DNA of 64,000 bases. Source: Poa pratensis. Its lineage: Eukaryota > Streptophyta > Magnoliopsida > Poales > Poaceae. A model generated the notes under the pieces. That model did no database searches and was not told the DNA's origin. It saw only the letters and a program-made list of their open reading frames with translations. The DNA lies in assembly GCA_947311845.1 (NCBI GenBank), contig CAMZMU010000096.1, forward strand, positions 19,040,500 to 19,104,499. Reading direction: 5' to 3'. Below, piece by piece: positions 45,521 to 56,525 of this stretch. Numbering within the stretch: position 1 is the stretch's first letter; the number at the start of each line of letters is the position of its first letter. The position numbers were made by a program, and so were the translations under genes.

Positions 45521-46380
45521 AAAATCTTCCTACGTTCATAGAAAAATTGTGATGTAAAATAATTAACTAAATATATATTTTGAGATCATATAAAATAATA
45601 CTCCAATAGAAGACTGCCGCGGGCGATGTTTAACGTTTTGTAGTGCAAATTCTGTCACGTTACGAAACTTTCCGCTTTTCCAATTTTGCCCCTCGGTCAC
45701 GTCCACCCTCGCAGAAGCTCTCGCTCCCCGTTGGCCGTTGCTCGCCCTCCCCCCTCGCTCCCCGTCGCCGCCCTTCCCCCTCTCTCCCACCGCCACCCTC
45801 TACCTCTCGCTCCCCACCGCCGCCCGCATCTTCCCGACCGCTCCCCACCGCATAGAACCCCTTATTCCACCGGCAGAGAGTGAAAGATCCACATTTTTAT
45901 GCGCCGGCGACTTGTGGTTGCGCGAGGATCACCGGATCTGTGTGCAACGGTGGATCTGGAGCGCCCTAGGACGTTTGCTGTGGGTGCTTACCTGCACATC
46001 GCCCTGAACATCGGCGGGTTGCTGACACCTTTTGGGTGCATAGGAAGCATCGTCTGGTTGACCCTGATAACTTGCTTAAATCCTTATCAGTAGATTAGGA
46101 TGATAGCAGACCTAGTTGGTGATGGACTTTGACTATATGTCATGGATTGAATGCGACACAGATCGCTCATGGAAAATACCATGATTGGATATCTGTTGAT
46201 TACTCGCGACGAGGAGGAGATCGCGAGGGAAGGAGGAGCTGGTGGGACTACCAGCTAGTGGGCCAGATCAAAGCCGGCCCAATAGAAGACTGCCGCGGTG
46301 CTCCGACTCGTTCATAGGAGGTCCAAAAGAACAGCCGATTCAACGCCCGAAGCCCCGAATCACACCTCCTCCCGCCAAAT
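45521..46380. other. Unassigned block flanked by a 20 bp direct repeat
   Basis: CCAATAGAAGACTGCCGCGG occurs at 45603-45622 and again, identical, at 46279-46298. The block between (45623-46278) begins GC-rich and has no intact ORF. A long TSD around a retroposed insert would look like this, but no poly(A) tail is visible. No gene was recognised. Confidence 0.5.
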
Positions 46381-47430
46381 CCTATATATCGCCCAGCAGC
46401 GGCGCTAGACGGTCGCGCCGCCTGAAGCGCGCCGCTGCTGGGTTGGCCCATCTCCCTTTTTTCCTTTTTTCTTCTCAGTTTCTTCTCTGTTTTTTCATTT
46501 TCGTTTTCTGTTTCCGTTTTTCTTTTCATTTCTTATTTTCGTTTTTCTTTCAAAAATTCAAATTTGTTCATTTTTGAAAATTGTTCATTTTCGAAATTGT
46601 CCAAATTCGAAATTTTGTTCCGATTCGAATTTTGTTCAAATTCGAATTTTGTTCCGATTCGAATTTTGTTCCGATTCGAAAATTTGTTCAGATTTTAAAA
46701 TTGTTCGGATTTGATTCTTGTCCGGATTTGAATTTTGTTCGGATATGAAAATTGTTCAGATTTTAAAATTGTTCGGATTTGATTTTTGTTCCGATTCAAA
46801 ATTTGTTCCGATTTCATAATTTGTTCAAATTCGAAATTTGTTCCGATTCGAATTTTGTTCTGATTAAAAAATTGTTCCGATTTCAAAATTTGTTCAAATT
46901 CGAAATTTGTTCTGATTCGAATTTTGTGCAAATTCCAATTTTGTTCCGATTCGAAATTTGTTCATTTTTTGAAAATTGTTCAAATTCGAAATTTGTCATT
47001 TTCAAAAATTGTTTAAATTCCAAATTTGTTCATTTTCGAAATTTGTTGAAATTCGATATATTTTTATTTTCGAAATATGTTCAACTTCAAAAATTGTTCA
47101 AATTCGAAATTTGTTCATTTTTGAAAATTGTTCAAATTCGGAATTTGTTCATTTTCGAAAATTGTTCAAATTTAAAATTTGTTCATAATTGAAAAATTAA
47201 ATTCGAAATTTGTTCAAATTCAGAATTTGTTCAAATTCGAAATCTAAACAATTTTCAAAATAGATATTTTTTTCTGGTGTACAGACTAGAACATAACGAA
47301 CCAGAGACGTGCGAAACCAAAATGTCATGAAGCGAAGCCGAAGCAAAGCGGAAGCATATGGGCCGGCTCATCTAAGACGCGCGCGTAGGCGGGGCGACCT
47401 TGAACCGCTGCTGTGAAGCGATATATAGGC
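46381..47430. mobile_element. Non-autonomous Mutator-like element with AT-rich interior
   Basis: The left end CCTATATATCGCCCAGCAGC and the right end (complement reads GCCTATATATCGCTTCACAGC) form inverted repeats of about 90 bp, including CGCCTGAAGCGCG-type and GGCCC segments. The interior, about 46550-47260, is a degenerate GTTCNNATTCGAAATTT repeat with no coding capacity. The element resembles 26137-26999 in plan and sequence style. The TSD was not resolved. Confidence 0.65.
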
Positions 47431-47812
47431 GCTCCCCCTCCTCCCCCCTGCACCACATACGGATCTTGGCGGCGGCAGGGAGTCCTGACCGCGAGCTCGG
47501 CGGCAAGGCGGTCCGGCAACGGACCTCGGTGTGGTCTGCCGGCCGACGAGCAGCTTCGCTGGTATTCCTTCTTCCCCTCCTTGCTATCCAAAGATAAACA
47601 AAGAGGTCGGGTCGGATTTCTTTTCTCCTATGGACCGGATCTGATGATAATTCCTTTCCTCTAACTCGGTTTATCCCTGCCGCATAGTTCTACTCGTACT
47701 ACAACTCTAATCCCTCAAAAAATAGCAATCCGTCAGGATTACAGTCCAACTCCAATCCGTCAAGTAATAAACCACCAATCCGAACACAAAGCAATATGCG
47801 CGTTGCTTCTCA

Positions 47813-47818
47813 TATATA
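47813..47818 (+). promoter_or_regulatory. Possible TATA box for the OMA1-like gene
   Basis: TATATA lies about 80 nt upstream of the ATG at 47898. The spacing would give a 5' UTR of roughly 50 nt. The support is position and motif only. Confidence 0.35.
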
Positions 47819-48067
47819 CATCTCGGCGGATCCAACCCTGGTATAGACGAAAGCCTCCACCGAAATTCTCCCCAGAAGGAATTGAAAGCTCGAGAATATG
47901 AACTGCACGGGGAACTCGCTGTCCGTCCTCTTGCCGCCCATCCTTTACAAGACCACCGCCTTCCGCCTCCTGCAGCCACAGCTGGAGAAGTCCTCGGGCA
48001 CCACGGGAGGACTCTTATGCCAACGCATTGGGCTTGCAGGCTGTAGACCCTCTTTGTTACCGCAGGG

Positions 48068-50030
48068 ATGCGGCTCCCTCGGCACTACTACACCGCTCCA
48101 TGGCGTGGGGAGGTGTTGCGGTCAGTACAAGGATTCCACCACATCATCAAGCACATTTGTCCACGGCCTGCATTATCGCAGGCAGCACTGCTTCCTTGGC
48201 GCTACTACGCCGCTCCAGTGCGTGGGCAGATCTTGCGCAACATTTTGCTGCATAATATACGACCAACTGCATTAGCTGGGCCCTCACTGCTTTCTCGACG
48301 ATTTTACACCGCAATGCGGTCTTCTGAAAACTTGAACTCCATTGGAAGACTTTTCTTTAGGGGCATTACATCTGGAACCTTTTTCCCTCGGCGCTACTCA
48401 AGCGCTCCATGGCAAAGCGAGATTTTAGGACCCATTCGAGGACTCTTGTTCGGTCACATTAATCGCATTGTATGTCGGCCTTGGCAGTACTGCAAGGCCC
48501 CAGCGAGATCGGTGATCCACTTCACTCGTAATAACTTTGGATGTTTTTGGAAGGTCACACTGGCGGCAGCTTTTATCAACATTATGTGGTCATTTCTATA
48601 CCACACTTGTATTGTTCCAGTTCCATACACTAGCCGCACCCGCTTCTTTCACCTTGAGACTGTGCCCTACACCAATCGGAGACACTTAGTCGTTCGCTCT
48701 CCTCTAGATGACCACAAGTATGGTGAGTCATGTCTTGCTTATATCAAGAATAACCACTCCTCAGAGTTCCTCAGCCCACTCCACCCCGATAGTGTCCGTG
48801 TCAATCTTATCACAGCAAAACTTGTCCCCGGTGTTCTACGCGGCCTTGCCATCAAAAGCGGTGATGCAGCCTTAGTCCATGGCTCTCCTTGCAAAGACGT
48901 GAGCTTGAATGTCGTGCATGTAGTTGAGAGCAAGAAACATGTCATGTCATGCATAACAAAGCCACACACAACACACCTTGATGGGCTCAACTGTGAGGCG
49001 ATTGTTGTAAAAGACGATGGGCTTGTTGGTGCAATGGCGTTGTCCAATGGTAAGATTTTAGTGTTCACTGGATTGCTCCACAGTTTGAAGACTGATGCTG
49101 AGATTGCTACTATTCTTGCGCATGAGGTACGTCTATCGGATTAAAGGGTTCATTTGTGCTTTTGGGTCTTTTACCACTCTATTCACGCTGACATTGTTGC
49201 CCCTTTCTGTAGATTGCGCACATGGTTGCCAGGCATTGGGCAGAGTCAATTATCTATGAGAAGTGGTTCCCTTTCCCCTCAAGGTGCACTTCCTAAGAAG
49301 GTATATTCACTTCTGCATCTCACATTGTTCATGGTGATTGTCATAGACAAATCTAATGTGGGTATCCTAGGTGCCATGGTACCCCCAAAGAAAATTTAAT
49401 TACCGTAGTAGTTCATATAAGATGATATATATATATATATTTATAGAAAAGAATCATGTTAACTTTGAAACCTCCAAAACCATTCATCCAAATCTATTTT
49501 CTCTAGCCATTAACAAAGATACTCAGGCCTAACTAGCCAAAACCATTCAATCTAAATCATTTATAAGCTGTTTTAATTCCAACAGATATGAGTTTCTAAG
49601 GCAAATAGCGATTAATTGAGTAAGTTGTGCCTTTTGGGCAATATTCGTTAGATGGAACTTGCTTAGTCAAAATAGTTGTTATGCTTGGTGCAGTTAAATG
49701 TATCCCCTCCATTAGTGTTGTTTCTGAATTAGTTTACTTTGTCTACAGTTCTCTACCTTGTTTTGCATTATCAGATCTGTGCAAATATTTCATGTTAGAA
49801 GTGCGTCTGATGATGTTACCCTTTGTAGGAACGAGCTAGAGGCAGATCATATTGGAATGCTGATACTGGCTGCTGCTGGTTTTGATCCACGCATAGCGCC
49901 TGTCGCCGTTGAAAAGCTGGTGGGCAATGACTTATTTCATCATTCGGGCAAGAAAAGAGCACAGCTTTTATCTAATGCAAGGTGCATGGATGAGGCGATG
50001 GAATTATATAGAGAAGTTATGCCAACTTAA
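48068..50030 (+). CDS. OMA1: OMA1-like mitochondrial metalloendopeptidase (M48 family), three exons
   Basis: Exons 48068-49126, 49213-49283 and 49829-50030 have GT/AG junctions and compatible phases. OMA1 proteases sit in the inner mitochondrial membrane and cleave stress substrates. The N-terminus holds degenerate repeats (PRHYYTAPWRGEVLRS, PWRYYAAPVRGQILRN, PRRYSSAPWQSEIL). A membrane segment follows (VTLAAAFINIMWSFLYHTC), then ETVPYTNRRH and the peptidase domain. The zinc motif HEIAH forms across intron 1 (HE at the end of exon 1, IAH at the start of exon 2), and exon 3 supplies the third ligand in NELEADHIG. The loop between helix HEIAHMVARHWAE and this ligand is shorter than usual in the family. 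Start: this ATG opens the main frame. An earlier ATG at 47898 begins a plausible presequence (MNCTGNSLSVLLPPILYKT) in another frame; a one-base shift near 48000-48060 would join it, so the true N-terminus is uncertain. Confidence 0.85.
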
Positions 50031-50325
50031 GGCGCCATAGGGTAACTTTTATGGGTCTGCTATATAAAAAATGAGAATGTGTGTTTCTTGCTGTCTTAGC
50101 CTCAGTTCAGGGGAGTATGACTAGGCCTGATTTGCAAAGAAATATGACTAGGCCTGATTTGCAAAGAAAGTGTTTAGTTGTTTCATTGGTGATTTATAAT
50201 AGAATAATGATTCATTTTTGTTGAGGTATGAACAACCCTTAAGCGCGTGACCCCAGTCACAGGTTCTAATGTTATCTTCCTCTTCACGTCTGCTTGCAGC
50301 GGTTTCTCTTGCCCCTAGAACAGGA

Positions 50326-51266
50326 CTAGTTGAATTCGGTGCGGCGACACGCCGCGGCCTTTAATAGAAATTTTATGTATGAAATGTTTTGTTATAATGA
50401 CATAATAAATGTCGAAGGAAATTCGAATTTGATGAAATTCGTGGAATGGTTGTGCGAATTTGGATCTAAAAATTGTGGAGTTAGAGTCGACCAAACTCGA
50501 AAGCGATGACGTGGACGGAACCAACTCGTCGACGCGTATATATTTCATGTATATAATTTTTGGGAAACGCGGGGACTTTTTTGGAAAATTTTTGTCAAAA
50601 TTCGTCGAATGTTTGTGCGAATTTGGATCGGAAATCGAGGAGTTAGAGTCGACAAAACTCAAAACCGATCATGGGGGTGGAACCTACTCGTCGACGCGCA
50701 TATATTTCGTGTATGTAATTTTTGGGAACCGCTGGGTTTTTTGCGAAAAATTTGACAAAATTCGTCAACGTTTGTGCGAATTTGGATCCAAAATCGAGGA
50801 GTTAGAGCCGACAAAACTCGAAACCGTTCACGGGGATGGAACCCGACGCGCATATATTTCAAAAAAATTGACAAAATTCGTCAAATGTTTGTGCGAATTT
50901 GGATCCAAAATCGAGGAATTAGAATAGACAAAACTTGAAACCATTCATGAGAATGGAACCTACTTGTCGATGCGAATATATTTCATGTATATAATTTTTG
51001 GAGAAACAAAAAAAGAAATTGAGAAAAAAAGTGGGAATTTTTTTTTTGCAAAAAACCTACTTGTTGACGTGAATATATTTCATGTATATAATTTTTGGAG
51101 AAACAAAAAAAAAATTGAGAAAAAAAAGTGGGGAATTTTTTTTGCAAATTTTTTTTTTTTGCAAAAAAGGTGCTACAGTGCTGCGTGTACTGCAGAGTAC
51201 TGTTCATCTACAGTACCCAGAGCGAGGAGAGGCCGGCAAAATCTCCCGCTATTAGATATAGTAGTA
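50326..51266 (-). mobile_element. Candidate Helitron (about 0.94 kb), minus orientation
   Basis: On the minus strand the 3' end shows a GC hairpin GCGGCGTGTCGCCGC, about 11 bases, then CTAG (50326-50329) followed by T. The 5' side near 51266 reads TACTACTATATCTAATAGCG, resembling Helitron starts in grasses although the TC is not clean. CTGTAGATGAACAGTACT-type sequence inside the 5' end parallels the candidate at 16151. No RepHel gene is present. The interior is a minisatellite, listed next. Confidence 0.55.
50451..51100 (+). repeat. Minisatellite of about 160 bp units inside the Helitron candidate
   Basis: TGTGCGAATT starts at 50451, 50614, 50773 and 50890. The units contain GAGTTAGAGTCGACAAAACTC, CGTCGACGCGTATATATTTC and TGTATATAATTTTTGGG. 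The third unit is shortened. A last part (GAATATATTTCATGTATA) is repeated again 96 bp later, with poly-A and poly-T runs. A frame stays open over about 155 codons through the array, but this is a product of the repeat. Confidence 0.9.
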
Positions 51267-51460
51267 TCCTGCTGCATACCGAAGCGAAAGTTTGTTCGGG
51301 TAACGCGGCGTGAAAAGGCAATCATAATCAGCAAATAATCCAACGCAAGCGGCACAAACTAAAAATAGAACCGATGGAAGTGGACACAAACCAGACAGCT
51401 CGTTGCATCAACTACAGTTTAAACACACCCCTGATACTGATACAGTCGAGCATGATAAAT

Positions 51461-51634
51461 TTTATAGAACACTGATGAGCATAATTAGTTTGCTCTCCAG
51501 CAAATAAATCTTGATAGTCAGAATATCCGATGATACGATAGATGATGTTTATAGAACACTGATGAGCATAATTAGTTTGCTCTCCAGCAAATAAATCTTG
51601 ATAGTCAGAATATCCGATGATACGATAGATGATG
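51461..51634 (+). repeat. Tandem duplication, 87 bp x 2
   Basis: TTTATAGAACACTGATGAGC starts at 51461 and 51548. The copies are essentially identical, so the duplication is recent. The surrounding 51267-51968 shows no other feature. Confidence 0.95.
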
Positions 51635-51968
51635 CGTCTACAATCGCTTCTCATATGTATCTTACCTTCAATGTGCTATATTTGTCAATCTTGTAGCCAC
51701 TTTATTTATTGGCTCGTGTATCATTTGGCTAGTTCTAGAACTCTCGATGCATCAAGTTTTTGTTTAACTTAATCATGTATTTTGTAGAAAAATATGGAGA
51801 TAAAATTATCATACCGAGAAAAACAAACAAACTCTTTTGTTGTGCGAGAAACTACACTTACAAGTTCAACTCCGTCTTTGATTTCTGAAATGATGGACAA
51901 AGAAAATAATGCACTGCTCCCCAGTTTGATCTAACAAATCTTCAGAAGGAGTGTTTTTTATCCTGACA

Positions 51969-52850
51969 CAGGATTAGGCTGGCTCTTGGTATAAACTAAA
52001 CTCTCCAACATTGCATTGAGATCATCATCAAACAGATCTTCGGTGGCTGTAGTTAAAACAAATAGGATGAAATTACATATCTTTAGCAAGTTACTTTTCT
52101 CAGTTCAAAGTAAAAAGAGTCAAAAGCTTATCGATTACCTGATGTGGTTCAAAGTAAAAAGAGTCAAAAGCTTATCGATTACCTGATGTGACAACATGAT
52201 GTCTGTTTTCTAATTCTCGAGCTACATGTACTCAGTAAAATGCAGAAACAAACAGTTGGTTCGGTTCTTCGTTATATATATATTTAAGCTCGAATGCTCC
52301 CCAAGTTTTACGTTATACTGGAGAACAAAGTCCTGTCATCTATTCTCACCAATGAAACTGATATATTCGTGTCTAAAAGCTGTTGCAGGTTACATAAAAA
52401 GCACGGTCCCATCATTGGAAATGAAAGGATCCTCGGACACAAGTTCGAAATTGTTCCCATTAACTGTGGTGTCCAACTGATTATAGAAATAGCACGACAT
52501 AAGCTGCATAAAAAGGAAATGTTATAACAACGTGGTTAAATAAATACACGTGAAAACAAATATTAATTGGCAATGTAAATCTTTACCACAAGTTTATTAT
52601 ATTAATCATGATAAATGTCAACAGTGTAGAACGATTTATCCCCATCATTCATGATACACCTACCTTTCTTAAAGCATGTTTTACATTCTGGAATAGGGCA
52701 AAACATCTGCACAACACCGATGAAAGGGTGCCCTCCCGAGTCCAGGTCAAAGGTCGTGGGGGCAGCGCGTGTCGCCCGAGTGCGCGTCGCTCCTACTCGC
52801 CACGTGGTGGCACACACCGCGCGGAGCACGATGCTCGTTGGGATTTCTGC
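51969..52850 (-). pseudogene. Possible exons of an unrecognised gene (minus strand)
   Basis: Minus-strand segments with splice-like borders were seen. One ends FIGVVQMFCPIPECKTCFKK before a GT donor at 52663. NNFELVSEDPFISNDG lies within about 52476-52394. RELENRHHVVTS precedes a donor at about 52182. A last segment ATEDLFDDDLNAMLESL...PNPVSG ends in a stop near 51969. The last two join in phase. I do not recognise the family; the C-terminus is acidic. The two upstream segments are short and may belong to a different or broken gene. Expression data would be needed to call this real. Confidence 0.35.
52103..52190 (+). repeat. Tandem duplication, 44 bp x 2, copying a splice donor
   Basis: GTTCAAAGTAAAAAGAGTCA starts at 52103 and 52147. 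On the minus strand each copy contains CACATCAG followed by GTAATC, so the candidate exon's donor is present twice. Confidence 0.95.
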
Positions 52851-52984
52851 GCAACATTTTTTATATTATGTGCTCTCTGCGCGTCTGTCGTGCTGGCAGT
52901 TTTCTCCTTTTGTTTTATTTATTCAACCACATAACTAGTACACGAAAGTTGTACTCAGTCAGTACGAAAATGGCAGTGCAACCA

Positions 52985-53281
52985 GAGAACTTGCCTGTGG
53001 CAAGATGGTTAGGTGGGTGGTTGTATCCCCAGCCCACCAAAGTTCAAACCCCAGGTTTGACGCCGGTGTTTCTCATTTAGGCGGAATATTATTCAGTGGG
53101 AGGCGACGTTCCCGTCGACAGCGAGGGCCCGTGGTGACTTCGTCAATCTCAAGACTCAATCCGCCGGCTCAGTCTATCGGAGGTGCTCATAGGGGTAGGG
53201 TGTGCGTGTGTACCTTCATAGGGGTAAGTGTATGCGCGTGTATGTGAGCGTCTGTGTTGTACTATGTTTCGAAAAAAAAAA
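52985..53281 (+). mobile_element. tRNA-derived SINE, full length, copy 2
   Basis: It is the same family as 36054-36360: A box TGGCAAGATGG, B box AGTTCAAACCCC and a poly(A) tail. GGCAGTGCAACCA flanks it exactly (52972-52984 and 53282-53294); the match extends a few bases further with one mismatch. The insertion lies beside the unrecognised minus-strand exons. Confidence 0.95.
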
Positions 53282-53294
53282 GGCAGTGCAACCA

Positions 53295-53929
53295 AAGACA
53301 GTTTCCCATATTTTGTAGTGTGTTTTTGTCGTAGCGCGTGTTGCGGGCTGCATCCTGTCATGGCGCCGTCGGTGCATATTAAGCATATAAAGATATAAAC
53401 GGTGAGAGCACTTGGTCACACCACATCGATTTGAACTTTCTAGCCATCCGATATGGCCATCTCCGCCCCTCTGCACCGTCCGATCACGCATGGAGCCGAC
53501 ATGAACGGCGATTCGCTTAGTTCGTGCGCGTACCATGCTTCGCGTCCTCACTCTTGCTGACGCCCTCCCCGCACGACCCCGGGAGCCCGAGGGCCCACGG
53601 ACTCACGCTACGCGTTTAATCGGTGCGGCAGAGGGGTGAGATTCGCAGCGCAACGCTCCCGTAGGCTGATTTTGTTCTTTTACCGTCCTGGGTTTTATCT
53701 CCTTCGTTGCGTGCCCATCAGGGATATTTATTTTCGTACCTGGTTTCACGCTCCTCTCGCTCCCTGTCGATGGGTCTCGTCTGTTCTGCGGTCCAAAAGT
53801 CAGTTGCCCGGGACATTGCGTCGTTGATCTTTCGCGTCCATTTATTGTTGTTGCATATCTACAATAGCTCGGGGCACGCTCGGGATTTCTCATAATCGCC
53901 GGTGATGCATCCATTTCACGTAGGATTGT
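53295..53929. other. Flank of Gypsy element 2, no feature recognised
   Basis: This is mixed-composition DNA with short chance ORFs on both strands; none shows a domain. Confidence 0.35.
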
Positions 53930-56510
53930 TGTAATACCCAAGGTTTAGGAACTAACGAAGGGTAGAAATAGGAATTTGTGCATCTGCAAAACCTGAATAA
54001 TTTTTTCGCAAATTAAAACCCTGGAGTGATCGAAGTTTGATCATCTTCATGATTTAAGCTTTAGATCATCTTAGGTGAATTTGATAATTTTTGACATGAC
54101 CTTTAGGAATTTGCTTGTAGAAGGAATTTGAATTCAAATTGATTATTCAAATAATTGAATTTGTAAAGTAAATTCAAATTCAAACATTTAAGTAACAAAA
54201 ACAATAATTAATTAAGTAAATGAATTAATAGAGATTTGAATAATTCTTGTATAGACAAACAAATCATTTTATTGATTGAATACAACAATACAATGGCTTT
54301 ACAATTTTGTTACAACAAAATGAAATACAAAAAGGAAAATTACAATTATTTCCTAAACTAAATGTCTTGTATTTCTTCTTCTTGATCTTCATTCCATAGT
54401 TGTTCCTGCAAAACAAAAGAAAAGCAAAAACAAAAGAAAACAAATACAAAGATGGGGTTAGGATTAGTATTACTCTCAGATTAGCAATAAGGTGTATTGC
54501 TAATTACATCATTGAGTTGATTAGGCAACTTAGTGTAGTATCTGTTCATAATCATCATATATTTGCCTCAGAGCAACATCACAGGCCACAAATCCACTTG
54601 GCTAGTGAAAAGAATGCAAAACTTGGAGATAATATCAACCAGCCAAAGCTCCAGGTTAACAGAACCTGGGAGCCAAGAAAACAAGCAGCACAATCACTTC
54701 CCACATACCTGTGCTGTCACCAGCATAGTGAACACAAGCCTGGGAAGGATAAGAGCAAGGGGAAGTCGTAGCAAGCAAGGAGCATAGCTCATCTTCACAC
54801 ACAATCAAGCACAGCTCGAGTTCATCTCTGATTTGAACTCAGATCATCACAAATCACTCACACCAAATAAATCCACCACTGGATCCTTGCCAAAAGCAAG
54901 AGCAAGATGGGATGGAAGCACAAGGTCAAGCTGGAGCAAGGAGGGAAGGCCAGAAGCTAGGAAAAGAGCAAGCTGGAGCTGGAGGAGCAGGCCAGCAAGG
55001 TGAACGAGGAGGAGATCCACAAGATCAGTAGATCAAGCAACCAGAGGAGCCACAAGCAACACAGCAACACCACCATCACACTTGATAACAGGTCGATCCT
55101 TTATTTCTCTAGCAATATGATCTTCTAGATACACATGGGTGTGGTGGAGTGTTTTCCCTCAGTCTAGCATAGAAGTGCTATGCTAAATCATCACAGGGGA
55201 GTAAAAAGAACCAAGCACATCATCTGTTCTTAATAAATTGAGCCTCAGCCTATGCATCATAGGCAAGGGGCAAATAACCCACAATTCTGAGCAAAGGCAT
55301 AAACAAATATTGCTTTTCACAGCTTTGTGTGAAGCACAGATCCAATATTTGATGCTGGGCACATAACCCACAAAGGGAGAGGCACCACAAGCACAAGAAT
55401 GCACTAATAGCACCACTGAGCAGTATAAATCGATTTGCCTAAGCCAAACACATCAAGATGCTTCTGTGTAACTCAATTGAGGCATCACAACAAGCAAAGC
55501 TAAATACTTTAGCTCAAACAAATGAATTACACTAAAACAGGGCACAATTAGAGCATAATAACAAAGGGGAAAATCATGAGAAGCATTTTCTGAACCCAAG
55601 GTTCAGAATAGCATCACTTGCACAGCACAGTTAATAGCTTGTGCAATTCCAGCACACAGCAGCAGCACACAACAGAGGCACATCTATGAACCTGGGTTCA
55701 GAGAGCACCATCTGCTACTGCCAAGGATAGATAGCAACTCTATCGAGGGACAGCACAATTTCACCACCACAAGCAAAGCTTCTAGCTAGAGCATCACCAA
55801 GGGAATGCACAGAGGTACTGATGCATATTCAGTAAGCACCATAGGAGTAGCCGAACAAGTTCAAGACCTAAGCAACAGGAAACCCTAGATCAAAACCCTA
55901 GATCATCATTTCCTAGACATTTCAGAGCATGGCCGAAGGCTGGAGGGGGAAGAGATGAGAGGGGAGAGGGAAGACCATACCTTTCGCCTATGGCCGTAGC
56001 TCCACGGCGACGGGGCAGTGCCCGTGTGGCTAGTGGAGAAGGACCACAGGAGGAGCGCATCAAACCACCATCACCACGGCGGCACAGGGGTCGCAACCCT
56101 GCACCAACCAGGGGCAATTTCATCTTTTCACTTTTACAGAAATTTTATTAATAAGAAAAATACTAAGAAAAAGGTTTATTCAATACAACTAGAAATACAA
56201 TGCTGAAAAATAAATAAAAATATTCATAGTAATTTTATGAACTCAAAGAATTTTTTTGTATTATTAATTTATTTTATCTTGATTTAAAATATAAGATATA
56301 TTAATATATCTCTAAAAATTATTTTAAATAAGATTTCAAGTTTGAAAATTCAAACAAAATTCAAATAAATTAAGAAATAAGCATATTCTTAATTTTCCCT
56401 TATAATAAAATAAAATTGTGTTACATAAATAATTCCTCCTATTATTTAATAAATCAAAATTAAAGTTTAATTAGTTAAATACTTTCTCCAACCATCAAAT
56501 ATTCCTCAAA
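53930..56510 (+). mobile_element. Gypsy element 2 (Tekay-type), 5' LTR
   Basis: It starts TGTAATACCC. It matches the 3' LTR (62363-63636) over 53930-55160, with two visible indels: a TGCATGCA gain and about 38 bp near 62695, both in the 3' copy. Beyond 55160 the 3' copy is interrupted, so the LTR's right end cannot be checked. I place it near 56510, just before the internal ORF, because sequence style does not change until there. No TGGTATCAGAGC-like PBS was found, suggesting a deletion around the junction. Confidence 0.7.
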
Positions 56511-56525
56511 AGGAATTGAAATAAG

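Noticed and set aside
50460..50927. Repeat-protein gene
   Set aside because: The frame follows a minisatellite inside a Helitron candidate; no start context or family support.
53900..56520. Host gene inside the Gypsy 2 LTR
   Set aside because: The left half is repeated in the 3' LTR and no domain is seen; the whole block is best read as LTR.
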